A stretch of 64,000 bases of DNA from Sphingomonas sp. (GCF_025353885.1 NZ_JANXNX010000068.1:1-64000), one strand, 5' to 3'. Positions 46,233 to 55,158 are shown, counted from the stretch's first letter. Numbers and translations: made by a program. The notes: generated by a model from the letters alone, not told the origin.

Positions 46233-47626
46233 TGACATTGGATAGGCAGGCGCCAGTGACGATCGATCTCGACACCCTGGTCGATGGGCGGCCCGTACAG
46301 GTGTCCACTATACTGTTGATTGTCATAGCGGCGCTCGCGCTCATCAGCGACGGTTTCGATTTAGCAGCCATGGGCTATATCGCGCCCGAGTTGTCGAAGG
46401 AATGGCATCTCGCACAGGGTGCCTTGGTTCCTGCATTCTCTGCCGGCATTATCGGAATGATGATCGGTGGCCCGCTGCTCGGCTATCTTGGCGACAGATA
46501 TGGGCGAAAGCGCATAATTGTGCTCGGTCTGACCGTTATCGGCCTCACCACGCTGGTCACGATGGGGGCGACTTCGGTCACGCATTTCGTCGTGCTACGC
46601 TTTATAACAGGCGTGGGGCTTGGCGGCGTCATTCCTAACGTCGTCGCACTGGTCGCTGAATTGACCCCGCGCCGGACGCGGGGACGACTGATCGTATTGA
46701 TCACCCTTGGCATCGTTCTGGGGATTGCGCTTCCAGGCTTGCTCGGGGCCGCGTTGGTCCCCCTTTATGGATGGCGGGTTCTTCTCGTCATTGGGGGAGT
46801 TCTGCCACTCGCAATCGCGTTGATTTCTGTTTTCGTGCTACCCGAAAGTATCAAATACCTTCTGGTCCGTGGCGATCGCAACGATCGTGTTCGAGAGCTT
46901 GCTCGTCTGCTCCGACCCGATCTCGCTATTGATCCCGACGCCCGCATCACGATCGCCGCGACCGTGCCGTCGACATCGCGCGGATCGACTTCGGCGTTGT
47001 TTGCTGGACCATTTGCGCTGATCACGCCGTTGCTTTGGATCTGCCAGGCAGCCAACCAGATGGCCAATTTCTTCTCGCTCACGTGGCTGCCGACGTTGCT
47101 GCAATCGAGCGGGGCGACAACGGCGCAAGCAAGTACAATCGCGGCCCAGTTTTCGCTTGGAGGGTTTTTGGGGGGCATCGTCATGATGTTCATCATTGAC
47201 CGGCTTGGCGTTGTGCCACTGGTCATACTTTTTGCGCTTGGCTGCCCGCTGGTTGCAGCGATGGTTTTGCCCGGCTTGTCTCCGGTCATGCACGCGCTGG
47301 TGATAGCGGGTGCGGGTTTCTGCGTCGTGGGCGTGCAATGTGGCATGACGGGCCTTCTCGGCGTCCTTTATCCAACCCCAATCCGCTCGCTCGGCACAGG
47401 CTGGACGCAGTCCGCAGGCCGTCTTGGGGCACTTGCCGCTCCGGTGGTGGGTGGGATTTTGCTCGGCATGAATTTGCCCGCCCAGGAACTCACTCTCGCG
47501 CCCGCTTCGTTACTCGCTGTCGGTGCAGTTGCCAGCGCAGCGCTCGCCTGGGCGTGCTGGCGCCATTTCGGGGGCGTTCATGTGAGCGAAGTCATTGTCT
47601 CCCCAATCGAAGGACATCGTGCGTGA
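46232..47626 (+). CDS. MFS transporter, aromatic acid:H+ symporter (AAHS) type
   Basis: 464 residues from ATG 46232, overlapping the receptor stop. Twelve membrane helices. The first helix has ALISDGFDLAAMGYIAP, the DGFD motif needed in PcaK-type carriers, and the loop 2-3 motif GYLGDRYGRKR is present. AAHS members import aromatic acids with protons. Its stop overlaps the next gene's GTG by 4 bp. Confidence 0.9.
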   Translation: MTLDRQAPVTIDLDTLVDGRPVQVSTILLIVIAALALISDGFDLAAMGYIAPELSKEWHLAQGALVPAFSAGIIGMMIGGPLLGYLGDRYGRKRIIVLGLTVIGLTTLVTMGATSVTHFVVLRFITGVGLGGVIPNVVALVAELTPRRTRGRLIVLITLGIVLGIALPGLLGAALVPLYGWRVLLVIGGVLPLAIALISVFVLPESIKYLLVRGDRNDRVRELARLLRPDLAIDPDARITIAATVPSTSRGSTSALFAGPFALITPLLWICQAANQMANFFSLTWLPTLLQSSGATTAQASTIAAQFSLGGFLGGIVMMFIIDRLGVVPLVILFALGCPLVAAMVLPGLSPVMHALVIAGAGFCVVGVQCGMTGLLGVLYPTPIRSLGTGWTQSAGRLGALAAPVVGGILLGMNLPAQELTLAPASLLAVGAVASAALAWACWRHFGGVHVSEVIVSPIEGHRA

Positions 47627-48540
47627 TCAAATCTCTTCTCATTGGCGGCCTGCTTGCGACGTCGAGTGTGGCGATCGCTCAGGAGCGGCCGGGCCCGCCG
47701 CAAGTGCTCATGGTCAAGCCGCTCCGTGGCGGGGCCTATTGGATCGAGGGGGGGCGCGCCAACACCGGCTTCATCGTCGGTAAAACGAGCGTAATCGTCA
47801 TCGACGCCGAGATGAGCCCCGATATGGTCAAGCAAGAGCTGGCGGCAATCGCTAAACTCACTGACAAACCGATTTCCACAATTATCGTCACGCACGCCGA
47901 TCCAGATCACGTCGCGGGCGTTCCGCTCTATCCGGCGGCCGCGCGGCTGATCGAACACGAGAACACCTGGAGCGAAGTGGTTGCGTCATCAAACGATCCG
48001 ACCGGGGGACCACTGACTAGCGTGTACAAGCGAGTGGTTACCCACAAACCATCCCACACGATCGCCGGAAATGAGACGGTCACCCTAGATGGCGTCAGAA
48101 TACAGCTTATCCATATCGCCCCCGCGCACACCAGCGGCGACTTGATTGTCTATCTTCCGGCTCAAAAGATTGTCTACGCGGGTGACGTTGTAACGACCAA
48201 CCTCGGGCGATTCCCTGTCATTCATTTCGGGGGCTCTTCGCTTGGCTGGATCGCCACAATGAAGGCGATGCTCGCCCTTGACGCTACGACTTATGTTGGG
48301 GGCCACGGCAGCCTGGAGACAAAGGCGCAGCTTGAAGCGCGCGTTCATGATGCCGAGGAACGACGTGCGGCGGTCAAAACCATGGTTGAGCAAGGCAAGT
48401 CACTCAGCGACGTAGAGACTGCGTTGCCCGAACCCGGTGCCAACCCAATGTTTTTCAGTTTCACTCGGACCGTCTTTGACGAGCTGACGAAGGGCTATCC
48501 GCCAGCGAGCCCGCCTTGGACCAACATCGTCAAACATTAG
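47623..48540 (+). CDS. Periplasmic metallo-beta-lactamase-fold hydrolase with altered metal motif
   Basis: 305 residues from GTG 47623 (overlaps the MFS stop as GTGA). A signal peptide ends at AIAQ. The fold shows GFIVGKTSVIVIDAEMSPDM, the metal motif THADPDH at 90-96, a later AHTSGDL, AGDVV and VGGHGS. The usual motif is HxHxDH; here position 93 is Asp instead of the second His. Substrate unknown; could be an ester, lactone or thioester in the periplasm. Confidence 0.83.
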   Translation: MIKSLLIGGLLATSSVAIAQERPGPPQVLMVKPLRGGAYWIEGGRANTGFIVGKTSVIVIDAEMSPDMVKQELAAIAKLTDKPISTIIVTHADPDHVAGVPLYPAAARLIEHENTWSEVVASSNDPTGGPLTSVYKRVVTHKPSHTIAGNETVTLDGVRIQLIHIAPAHTSGDLIVYLPAQKIVYAGDVVTTNLGRFPVIHFGGSSLGWIATMKAMLALDATTYVGGHGSLETKAQLEARVHDAEERRAAVKTMVEQGKSLSDVETALPEPGANPMFFSFTRTVFDELTKGYPPASPPWTNIVKH

Positions 48541-48566
48541 AGTAATTGTCAGTCAGGAGAATTCCC

Positions 48567-49205
48567 GTGCTTTCGACCCGCCTCATCCTCGCAGCCGCAA
48601 CTTTATCCATTGTCGTTCCCGTTATTGCGCAGACGTCGACGCCGGCCCCTGCCCCTGCCGGTCCTCCCGGTGCACCGGATGCCAGCCGCGTTGTTGCAGG
48701 CAGCTACAAAGTGGACGTCAACCACACGCAAGTGGTTTGGACCCTAGACCATCTCGGTATTACTCCATTGACAGGTGCGTTTGGCGCAAGCAGCGGCACG
48801 CTCGAGATCGATCCCTCGAAATTATCGGCCGCGAAGGTCAACGTCACCTTTAATATTGCCGACATCGCAACAACGTCAAAAGGCTTTACTGAGCATTTGC
48901 TCAAAGCCGATCTGTTCGATGTGGCGAAATTCACGAACGCTAGTTTTACATCGACCGCGGTTGTGACCAACGGAACGTCGGCCCGCGTGTCAGGCAATCT
49001 CACGATCAAAGGGATTACCAAACCGGTAACGCTCGACATGAAATTCTACGGCGCGGGTGCGAACCCATTGAGCAAGAAGTTGCAGGTTGGATTCTCCGGT
49101 ACCGCGACAATTCAGCGCAGCGACTTTGGCCTCGGTTATTCGGTCCCGCGGGTCGGGGATGCAGTGATGCTGAGCCTCGTCGGCGCGTTTGAAAAAATAG
49201 GCTAA
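48567..49205 (+). CDS. YceI family periplasmic protein
   Basis: 212 residues from GTG 48567 behind CAGGAGA; signal peptide ends at VIAQ. The YceI lipocalin-like barrel begins VVAGSYKVDVNHTQVVWTLD and includes LLKADLFDVAKFTNASFTST and LTIKGITKPVTLDMKFYGAG. YceI proteins bind isoprenoid quinone-type lipids. The next gene carries another YceI domain fused to cytochrome b561. Confidence 0.88.
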   Translation: MLSTRLILAAATLSIVVPVIAQTSTPAPAPAGPPGAPDASRVVAGSYKVDVNHTQVVWTLDHLGITPLTGAFGASSGTLEIDPSKLSAAKVNVTFNIADIATTSKGFTEHLLKADLFDVAKFTNASFTSTAVVTNGTSARVSGNLTIKGITKPVTLDMKFYGAGANPLSKKLQVGFSGTATIQRSDFGLGYSVPRVGDAVMLSLVGAFEKIG

Positions 49206-49233
49206 TAAGGCTGCTCAGGCCACTGGAGCATTT

Positions 49234-50556
49234 GTGCCCTCGCTTACCCCCTCCCCCTCCACTGTTGCTACGCGGTACACCACTGTAGCGATCGTTCTTC
49301 ACTGGCTAATCGGTGCGCTCCTTCTTTTCGAAGTCGGTCTGGGCTTGCGCATGGAGGGCGCGCATGGAGCGGCGCGCTTCGCCTCGTTCCAGCTCCACAA
49401 GTCGATCGGGATAACGATATTGTTGCTGGTGGCGCTGCGGTTGGTCTGGCGGTGGCGCAACACCCCGCCGCCGCTGGTTCATAGCGGCTGGGAGCGCGCG
49501 TTAGCAGGCGGCGTCCATATTCTCTTCTACGGCCTTTTGCTGGTAATACCGTTCAGCGGCTGGCTCATCGTTTCCTCAAGCCGCATCGTCGTGCCGACAC
49601 TGCTCTACGGGGCAGTCCCATGGCCGCATCTGCCGGGATTGGACACTCTGCCCGCGGCAGCCCGCGATAACTGGAATGCTGTTGGCAAGTTCGCTCACCA
49701 CAATGGCGTCTATCTGATCTACGCTCTGTTCGCTCTCCATCTGGCTGGTGTTGTTAAACATCAGTTCGTCGATCGAGACGGTGATTTGGCGCGCATGGCG
49801 CCTGGCATCGCGCCGGGAGTTTGGCGCGACCCGCGCCTGATTGGCATCGTCGTAATCGCGATATTGGCCGTCGGGCTGGGCCTGCAATGGCTACCCATAA
49901 CCGGAACCGTAGTAAGCTCCCAAGTCGTGGCCAGCCCCGCTGTGACGTCGCCGCTTTCGAGTAACTTGGTAACCGACCCTAAAAAGGATGTCCCTGCCCC
50001 GATCGATGAGGACGCAACTCCCATTATTGGCAACACAAGTAGCGCTGAAAAAGCATCGACATCGCCGAATTGGAAGATTGCGCCCGGCTCGACATTACGG
50101 TTCACGACCAACTGGTCGGGTGACGCCATTGTGGGAAGTTTCTCGAATTTCGACGGCAACATCAGCTTCGACCCCGATCATCTTGATACCGCGCACGTCG
50201 AAATCCGTATCCCGCTTAATTCAGCCTCCACAGGTGATGCTCAACGTGACGAGACCCTAAAAAGCTCGGAATGGTTTGCGGCTTCGACATTTGGCACCGC
50301 GGTGTTCAAGGCAGACCGTTTTCGTAAGGCGGGCCGTGGTTATGTCGCGAGCGGCTCGCTTACGCTGAAAGGTAAAACACTCCCGATTACACTACCATTC
50401 ACGTTGACGATCAATGGCGACAAAGCGGCCATGCAAGGCACGGCGACGGTCGATCGTACCGCATATAAAATCGGTGAGGGCGAATATGCAGGGACAAGCG
50501 AAATTCCGGCTTCCGTTGGCGTGACCGTCAACGTTCATGCGATCCGGGGGGATTAG
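49234..50556 (+). CDS. Cytochrome b561-YceI fusion protein
   Basis: 440 residues from GTG. Residues 15-185 form a four-helix b561 with heme-ligand His candidates 23 (VLHWLIGALLL), 55 (QLHKSIGI), 155/156 (KFAHHNGVY) and 169 (FALHLAGV). One more membrane segment is at 197-215. A periplasmic YceI domain spans ~280-440 (WKIAPGSTLRFTTNWSGDAI, FVDGN-type FSNFDGNISFDPDHLDTAHV). b561 moves electrons from the quinone pool; the fused YceI could present a quinone or lipid. Such fusions exist in proteobacteria but their reaction is unknown. Confidence 0.9.
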   Translation: MPSLTPSPSTVATRYTTVAIVLHWLIGALLLFEVGLGLRMEGAHGAARFASFQLHKSIGITILLLVALRLVWRWRNTPPPLVHSGWERALAGGVHILFYGLLLVIPFSGWLIVSSSRIVVPTLLYGAVPWPHLPGLDTLPAAARDNWNAVGKFAHHNGVYLIYALFALHLAGVVKHQFVDRDGDLARMAPGIAPGVWRDPRLIGIVVIAILAVGLGLQWLPITGTVVSSQVVASPAVTSPLSSNLVTDPKKDVPAPIDEDATPIIGNTSSAEKASTSPNWKIAPGSTLRFTTNWSGDAIVGSFSNFDGNISFDPDHLDTAHVEIRIPLNSASTGDAQRDETLKSSEWFAASTFGTAVFKADRFRKAGRGYVASGSLTLKGKTLPITLPFTLTINGDKAAMQGTATVDRTAYKIGEGEYAGTSEIPASVGVTVNVHAIRGD

Positions 50557-50674
50557 CTTTGGGTATCGCCTGCAGCCAGGGGGCATCTTAAATCGGTCGC
50601 CATGCACCTTAGGATCGCGGTCAGAAATATAACGATCATCGGCTTGATGACGAAAACAGGATTGGAGCGACAGG

Positions 50675-51178
50675 GTGTCCACGATGGCCACTATCAGCGA
50701 ATGGCTCGCGGCGACATCGGTCAGCGTAGCGGTCTCCGGCGCGCCGTGGGTGATACCCACCGTGCAAAGCATCCATATTCTTGCGATCGCGATCGTTCTT
50801 TCGTCCGTCGCAATGCTCGATTTGCGCCTCGCAGGGTTTATCGGACACGAACGCCCGGCGCGCAGCACCGCACTTCGCACCTATCCATGGATATGGTGGG
50901 CACTCATCGTGCTAGTGACCACCGGCTTGATCATGATCATGGGCGAGCCTGAACGCGAGCTTCGCAATTGGATTTTCTGGACGAAGATGACACTGATTGT
51001 TGCTGCGGTCGTCGTCACGATGCCGGTCCAACATATGCTAGATGAGCGTCCTTATCGCGACCACGCTCGTGCACAGCGTCTTAAAATCAGAGGCTTAGCG
51101 CTTCTCTCCTTGGTATTCTGGGTGCTCGTCGTCGTGTGCGGCCGCTGGATTGCTTATGCGGGAGAGAACTCGCTGTGA
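50675..51178 (+). CDS. DUF6644 family membrane protein (first copy)
   Basis: 167 residues from GTG 50675, placed 8 bp after GGAG. TISEWLAATSVSVAVSGAPW followed by four membrane segments, including HILAIAIVLSSVAMLDLRLA and WALIVLVTTGLIMIMGEP, typical of DUF6644. Function unknown. Overlaps the second copy by 4 bp. Confidence 0.75.
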   Translation: MSTMATISEWLAATSVSVAVSGAPWVIPTVQSIHILAIAIVLSSVAMLDLRLAGFIGHERPARSTALRTYPWIWWALIVLVTTGLIMIMGEPERELRNWIFWTKMTLIVAAVVVTMPVQHMLDERPYRDHARAQRLKIRGLALLSLVFWVLVVVCGRWIAYAGENSL

Positions 51179-51663
51179 CCTTGCTCGATCTTTGCACTTC
51201 ACTCGAAGCGAGCAGTGTGGGTTCTGCGATTAGCGAGTCCGAATGGCTATTTCCAGCCATTGAAACCATCCATGTTCTTGCGCTGACGCTCGTTATAGGG
51301 TCGATTGCGATGCTCGATTTGCGATTGCTCGGTGTCTCGTCGCGCGACCGGGGTGTCGTGGCGCTGGCTGCGGAAACGCTCCCGTGGACGTGGGCCGCAT
51401 TTGCGATAGCCGCCATCAGTGGCTCGTTGATGTTTGTGTCCGCAGCGACAAAATATTATGGCAACACGCCGTTTCGCATCAAAATTATCCTGCTCGCGCT
51501 TGCCGGGGCCAACATGGCAGTCTTTCACTTTACGGCATATCGGCGCGTCCATCATTGGACTGAAGCAGTACCCACGCCGATCGCCGCACGGACAGCAGCG
51601 ACGCTTTCGTTGATATTCTGGATTGGTGTCGTTTTCGCAGGTCGCTGGATCGGCTTTGTTTGA
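51175..51663 (+). CDS. DUF6644 family membrane protein (second copy)
   Basis: 162 residues from GTG 51175, overlapping the previous stop as GTGA; the longer frame upstream has no support. It shares the pattern of its neighbour: SAISESEWLFPAIETIHVLA, TLVIGSIAMLDLRLLG, KIILLALAGANMAVFHF and WIGVVFAGRWIGF. The two copies may form a heteromeric membrane unit (inference). Confidence 0.75.
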   Translation: MTLLDLCTSLEASSVGSAISESEWLFPAIETIHVLALTLVIGSIAMLDLRLLGVSSRDRGVVALAAETLPWTWAAFAIAAISGSLMFVSAATKYYGNTPFRIKIILLALAGANMAVFHFTAYRRVHHWTEAVPTPIAARTAATLSLIFWIGVVFAGRWIGFV

Positions 51664-51687
51664 CGATGTGCAATAGAGGAGCCTGAG

Positions 51688-52518
51688 ATGAAATATAGGA
51701 CGAAGATCGCCGGGTTGACCTTGTTGTCCATGGCAATCAGCACGCAGGGGTTGGCGCAGACCCCTCCGGCGGCGCCCACAAAAACGGTTGAGCGCAGTAT
51801 CCGATTTTATGGAGATCCTTCAGCACCCGATATTTCGGGGGTTTGGCAGGGCACGGCCATGGGGATACCCGGCGAAGGGCCGGTGTCGAATTCGGGCCGC
51901 ACCGCCGACGGTAGCCCGCCCATCTATTGGGCGCCTTGGCCACTGCCCTACACTCCGGAATTTCGCAAAGTTTTCGAGGAACGCCTGGCCGCGACGAAGC
52001 GTGGCGTCGCGCTTGGCGATACTGGCGCGCGATGCCTCCCGTTCGGGTTGCCCAACATGCTGGCTTCAAAACATTACCCCGATGAATTTATCCAGACCCC
52101 TGGGCAAGTCACGATCTACCCCTTTGGCACCTTCCCCGTGACGATCTGGACAGACGGTCGACCGCATCCCGCCAACTTCGTGTCGAGTTATAACGGGCAC
52201 TCGATCGGCCACTGGGTCGGCGATACGTTGCACGTTGAAACCATTGGCATCCGGGGCAACACACCGCTCGACAGCAATCGCGATGCTCACAGCGACAAGC
52301 TGCGTCTTGAATGGACCATTCGACGTGTAACGCCCGATACGCTGCATCTTCATTTAACGCTGTTCGACGACGGCGCGTTTACCGAGCCGGTGACGATCAC
52401 CAATATTTATCACCGGAAAAACGGCCCGGAATGGGCCTTGCTTGATGACCAGTCGTGCTTCGAGAACAACCAGCACGTTGCACCGCCGCCGACAGCAGAA
52501 GGGTTCACAAAGTTTTGA
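51688..52518 (+). CDS. Secreted protein with GDPSAPDISGVW motif, unknown family (copy B)
   Basis: 276 residues. Signal peptide ends at LAQ. FYGDPSAPDISGVWQGTA, CLPFGLPN, FIQTPGQVTIYPFGTFPVTI and WTDGRPHPAN follow the same order as copy A (35376), and GHWVGDTLHVETIGI is a further conserved block. The C-terminus holds a single Cys in QSCFENN. The stop overlaps the TTG start of the SUMF1-fold gene. Not recognised as a characterised enzyme. Confidence 0.72.
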   Translation: MKYRTKIAGLTLLSMAISTQGLAQTPPAAPTKTVERSIRFYGDPSAPDISGVWQGTAMGIPGEGPVSNSGRTADGSPPIYWAPWPLPYTPEFRKVFEERLAATKRGVALGDTGARCLPFGLPNMLASKHYPDEFIQTPGQVTIYPFGTFPVTIWTDGRPHPANFVSSYNGHSIGHWVGDTLHVETIGIRGNTPLDSNRDAHSDKLRLEWTIRRVTPDTLHLHLTLFDDGAFTEPVTITNIYHRKNGPEWALLDDQSCFENNQHVAPPPTAEGFTKF

Positions 52519-53504
52519 CCCGCGCAGGCATCAGTCTGGTTGCGATTGTTGCGCTTTCAGTGCTCGGGTACACGCCTGCCAGCGCACACGACGATGTGGC
52601 GTGGAAAGCGGAACGCGAAGGGCGCTTCGCCGCTGTAAAGGCGGCACTGCCGCCCCAGGACGCCACCATTGCTACTATCAAATCGAAAACCGCCGCGATG
52701 GTTTCTGCATATCGGGCAGCCCCCGGTCCGGCGCTCCAGCATCCCCCGGTGGTCTGGCGCACCGCGGCGGCGCCCGTCGTCGTGTTTGATACAGCCGTAG
52801 CGCCGCGCATGGTCGTCGTGCCAGCTGGCGAATATACAATCGGTTCGCCAGATACCGAAGCTGGCAGGCAGCATGACGAAAAACGTCGCCGGGTGCGGTT
52901 GAATCGCGCTTTTGCTGTCTCAATGTTCCCGATCACTTATGGCGAATATTCGTGGTTTGTCCACGCGTCCGGACACAAGTCGGCGACGGCATGCACGATG
53001 CCGGACAATGTTTCGGCCAGCGGCGCGCGTGATTGGCTTAATCCCGGTTTCCCGCAAACGCCGCGCAGTCCAGTGACCTGCGTCGCATATGCCGACGCGC
53101 AAGCTTATGTGCGCTGGCTCGCGCAGACGACCGGTCACCGGTATCGACTGCTGTCAGACGCTGAATATGAATATGCTGCACGTGGTGGGACGACCACTGC
53201 GTATTGGTGGGGCGAAGACTTTGCCGCCGGGTGTGCACCGGTCAATTCAGCCGATGCCTGCGACCCCTTTGCGTTCACGGTCCCGCTCGACAAAAGCAAG
53301 GCAAACGCGTTCGGCCTGTTCGACGTCGCAGGGAACGTCGGTTCGTGGACGTCCGACTGCTGGCACGGCAACTGTGCGGCCCGCGTGGTGCGGGGCGGCT
53401 CATGGGCCACCCCTGCGAGCGACTTACGCGCTGCAGCACGGGTGCGCGGTGATGTCCGTGCGACCAGCGCCGACCGCGGGTTCCGTGTCGCTCGCGATCT
53501 TTAG
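52515..53504 (+). CDS. SUMF1/FGE-fold protein lacking the catalytic cysteines
   Basis: 329 residues from TTG 52515, which overlaps the preceding TGA. Signal peptide to ASAHD, helical region, then the SUMF1 domain from ~115: MVVVPAGEYTIGSPDTEAGR, PVTCVAYADAQAYVRWLAQT, YRLLSDAEYEYAARGG, NAFGLFDVAGNVGSWTSDCW and VVRGGSW near the end. Formylglycine-generating enzymes have Cys after GGS(F/Y/W) and in YCxRYR; here this stretch reads ATPASDLRAAAR with neither Cys. No sulfatase gene is near. So a different reaction or binding role is likely. Last gene of the operon. Confidence 0.82.
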   Translation: MTRAGISLVAIVALSVLGYTPASAHDDVAWKAEREGRFAAVKAALPPQDATIATIKSKTAAMVSAYRAAPGPALQHPPVVWRTAAAPVVVFDTAVAPRMVVVPAGEYTIGSPDTEAGRQHDEKRRRVRLNRAFAVSMFPITYGEYSWFVHASGHKSATACTMPDNVSASGARDWLNPGFPQTPRSPVTCVAYADAQAYVRWLAQTTGHRYRLLSDAEYEYAARGGTTTAYWWGEDFAAGCAPVNSADACDPFAFTVPLDKSKANAFGLFDVAGNVGSWTSDCWHGNCAARVVRGGSWATPASDLRAAARVRGDVRATSADRGFRVARDL

Positions 53505-53545
53505 TCAGAACTGGCACGAGCAGCGGATGCGTCACAGTACGGCTT

Positions 53546-54022
53546 TTGAAGTGTGAGGCGGTCAATGGCGCGCAGCAAGTTTTTGGCATCGCGATTTTCC
53601 TACGCGCTGGCGGAGCAGTACCAGTGTCGATGCCTTGGGGCGCCGGCATACTGGACGCATTAAAAGGCCGAACGCTCGACGGCGTTATGGTGAACGTAGA
53701 CGGCGGCGCGCAGCTAAACCTTGAAAGCACAGCACCCCATATTGTCTTATCCAATAAGCTTTGGCTCGGGCACCTATACCTTCTGGTGATGAACAAGCGC
53801 ACTTGGGACAGGCTGGCGAGGCGAGACCGCGATGCGATCCAACGCGCCGCACACACCGCCTATGCAGTGCCGGGTGCCGAAATGGACCGCAGTCTGGTGT
53901 CTCAGCGCGCGGAGTTGGAACAAAGGGGCGCCACGGTGCGAATTCCCGATGCCAATAAACTGGAGCGATGGACGACAACTTCCGCATATCGCAAATTTCA
54001 GGACAAGTGGGTGAAACGATAA
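53546..54022 (+). pseudogene. C-terminal fragment of a TRAP transporter substrate-binding protein (DctP type)
   Basis: About 150 residues resemble the last half of DctP proteins: SMPWGAGILDALKGRTLDGV, LVMNKRTWDRLARRDRDAIQ and RAAHTAYAV. The signal peptide and first half (~170 residues) are missing; the preceding DNA belongs to the SUMF1-fold gene. No dctQ/dctM genes follow. Confidence 0.65.
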
Positions 54023-54100
54023 CTACCCGAAACTCAGTCCAACGCTCGGCTTGTACGTGAGAAGTCAGGGCATTGATGAACGAGTTCTCAAGCTGAACTA

Positions 54101-55024
54101 TCAGCCCCCCGCCGATGCCGCCAGCTGTCGTACATGATTGGCAGCGATGCGATGGATCAGGTCGTTCAGATATTGCGCTGGCGGCGACAACTGGGTCCGT
54201 TCTAGCCGCACCACGCAGATCGGCGGCGCGAATGTCGACTCCCGGATCGGGATACGCACCAGCAAATTGGTCGAGGCAATCAGTTCCAGCCATTCGCGTG
54301 GTCCCGGAACCAGTAGGTCCGACGAGGCGACGACCGAGATGATGCTCATTCCCGACGCCGCCTGCGCGACGATCTTGGGCGACGACAGCCCCGCCGCTTC
54401 GTAGATCGCGTTGACCTCATTTTCGGTGTTGGGCATCACCGGCGTCGTCACCCAACAGGCATCGACGAGTTCGGCGATCGATGTCGCCGCGGCAAGCGGA
54501 TGGCCGCGTCGCCCGATGATGATGCGGGGATTTTCAAATAGCACGTCGCACACCAGGCCCCGGCTGCGCAAATCCTTTGGGACCGGCCCGACATAAGCGT
54601 CGATCTCACCATCGCGGATGCCAGCTTCCAACGCCGGATAAAGCCCTTCGATGATCTTCAGCCGCACATCGGGGTAGCGCCGAAGGAAAGGGTTTATGAT
54701 GCGCGGTAAAATCGCGACATGCGCGGCCGTCGACAAGGCCAGTGACAAGGTGCCTGACTCGGCACCTTTATAGCGTTGCACGTCCTCAAGCGTGTGCTGC
54801 ATTTGAGTTTGAATTGTCCGCGCATGATGCGTCACTGCACGCCCGGCTTCGGTTGGCATCACGCCACTCGACGAGCGCTCGAATAGCTGAACGCCGAGTT
54901 CGCGCTCTAGTTCGCGAATGCTCCGCGTCATCGCGGGCTGGGTCATGCCAAGTTGGCGCGCGGCTCCGCGCAAGCTACCCCGTTCGCTGATTGCGACGAG
55001 CACGTTAAAATGGCTTAGCTTCAT
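54101..55024 (-). CDS. LysR family transcriptional regulator
   Basis: 307 residues. Winged helix-turn-helix with SLRGAARQLGMTQPAMTRSI, followed by an effector domain (~90-295) of the periplasmic-binding type (SLALSTAAHVAILPRIINPF, IDAYVGPVPKD). Closely similar in plan to the LysR at 62712, suggesting the same subfamily, often found near aromatic and catabolic genes. Stands alone; the TRAP remnant converges on it. Confidence 0.9.
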   Translation of the reverse strand: MKLSHFNVLVAISERGSLRGAARQLGMTQPAMTRSIRELERELGVQLFERSSSGVMPTEAGRAVTHHARTIQTQMQHTLEDVQRYKGAESGTLSLALSTAAHVAILPRIINPFLRRYPDVRLKIIEGLYPALEAGIRDGEIDAYVGPVPKDLRSRGLVCDVLFENPRIIIGRRGHPLAAATSIAELVDACWVTTPVMPNTENEVNAIYEAAGLSSPKIVAQAASGMSIISVVASSDLLVPGPREWLELIASTNLLVRIPIRESTFAPPICVVRLERTQLSPPAQYLNDLIHRIAANHVRQLAASAGG

Positions 55025-55158
55025 CGACCTCCCTGTGCGCCTCTAGTTTGATGGAGGGGCGCTATCCTGTCCGATCAACCTATAAGGTAACGTCATCAGT
55101 CGCGATAGCGGCGACTGCATATCCGTAAAGCAAAGACCGGAAAAATTCTGCAATATCT

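Noticed and set aside
52515-53504. Calling this a formylglycine-generating enzyme
   Set aside because: The two catalytic cysteines are missing and no sulfatase gene is present.
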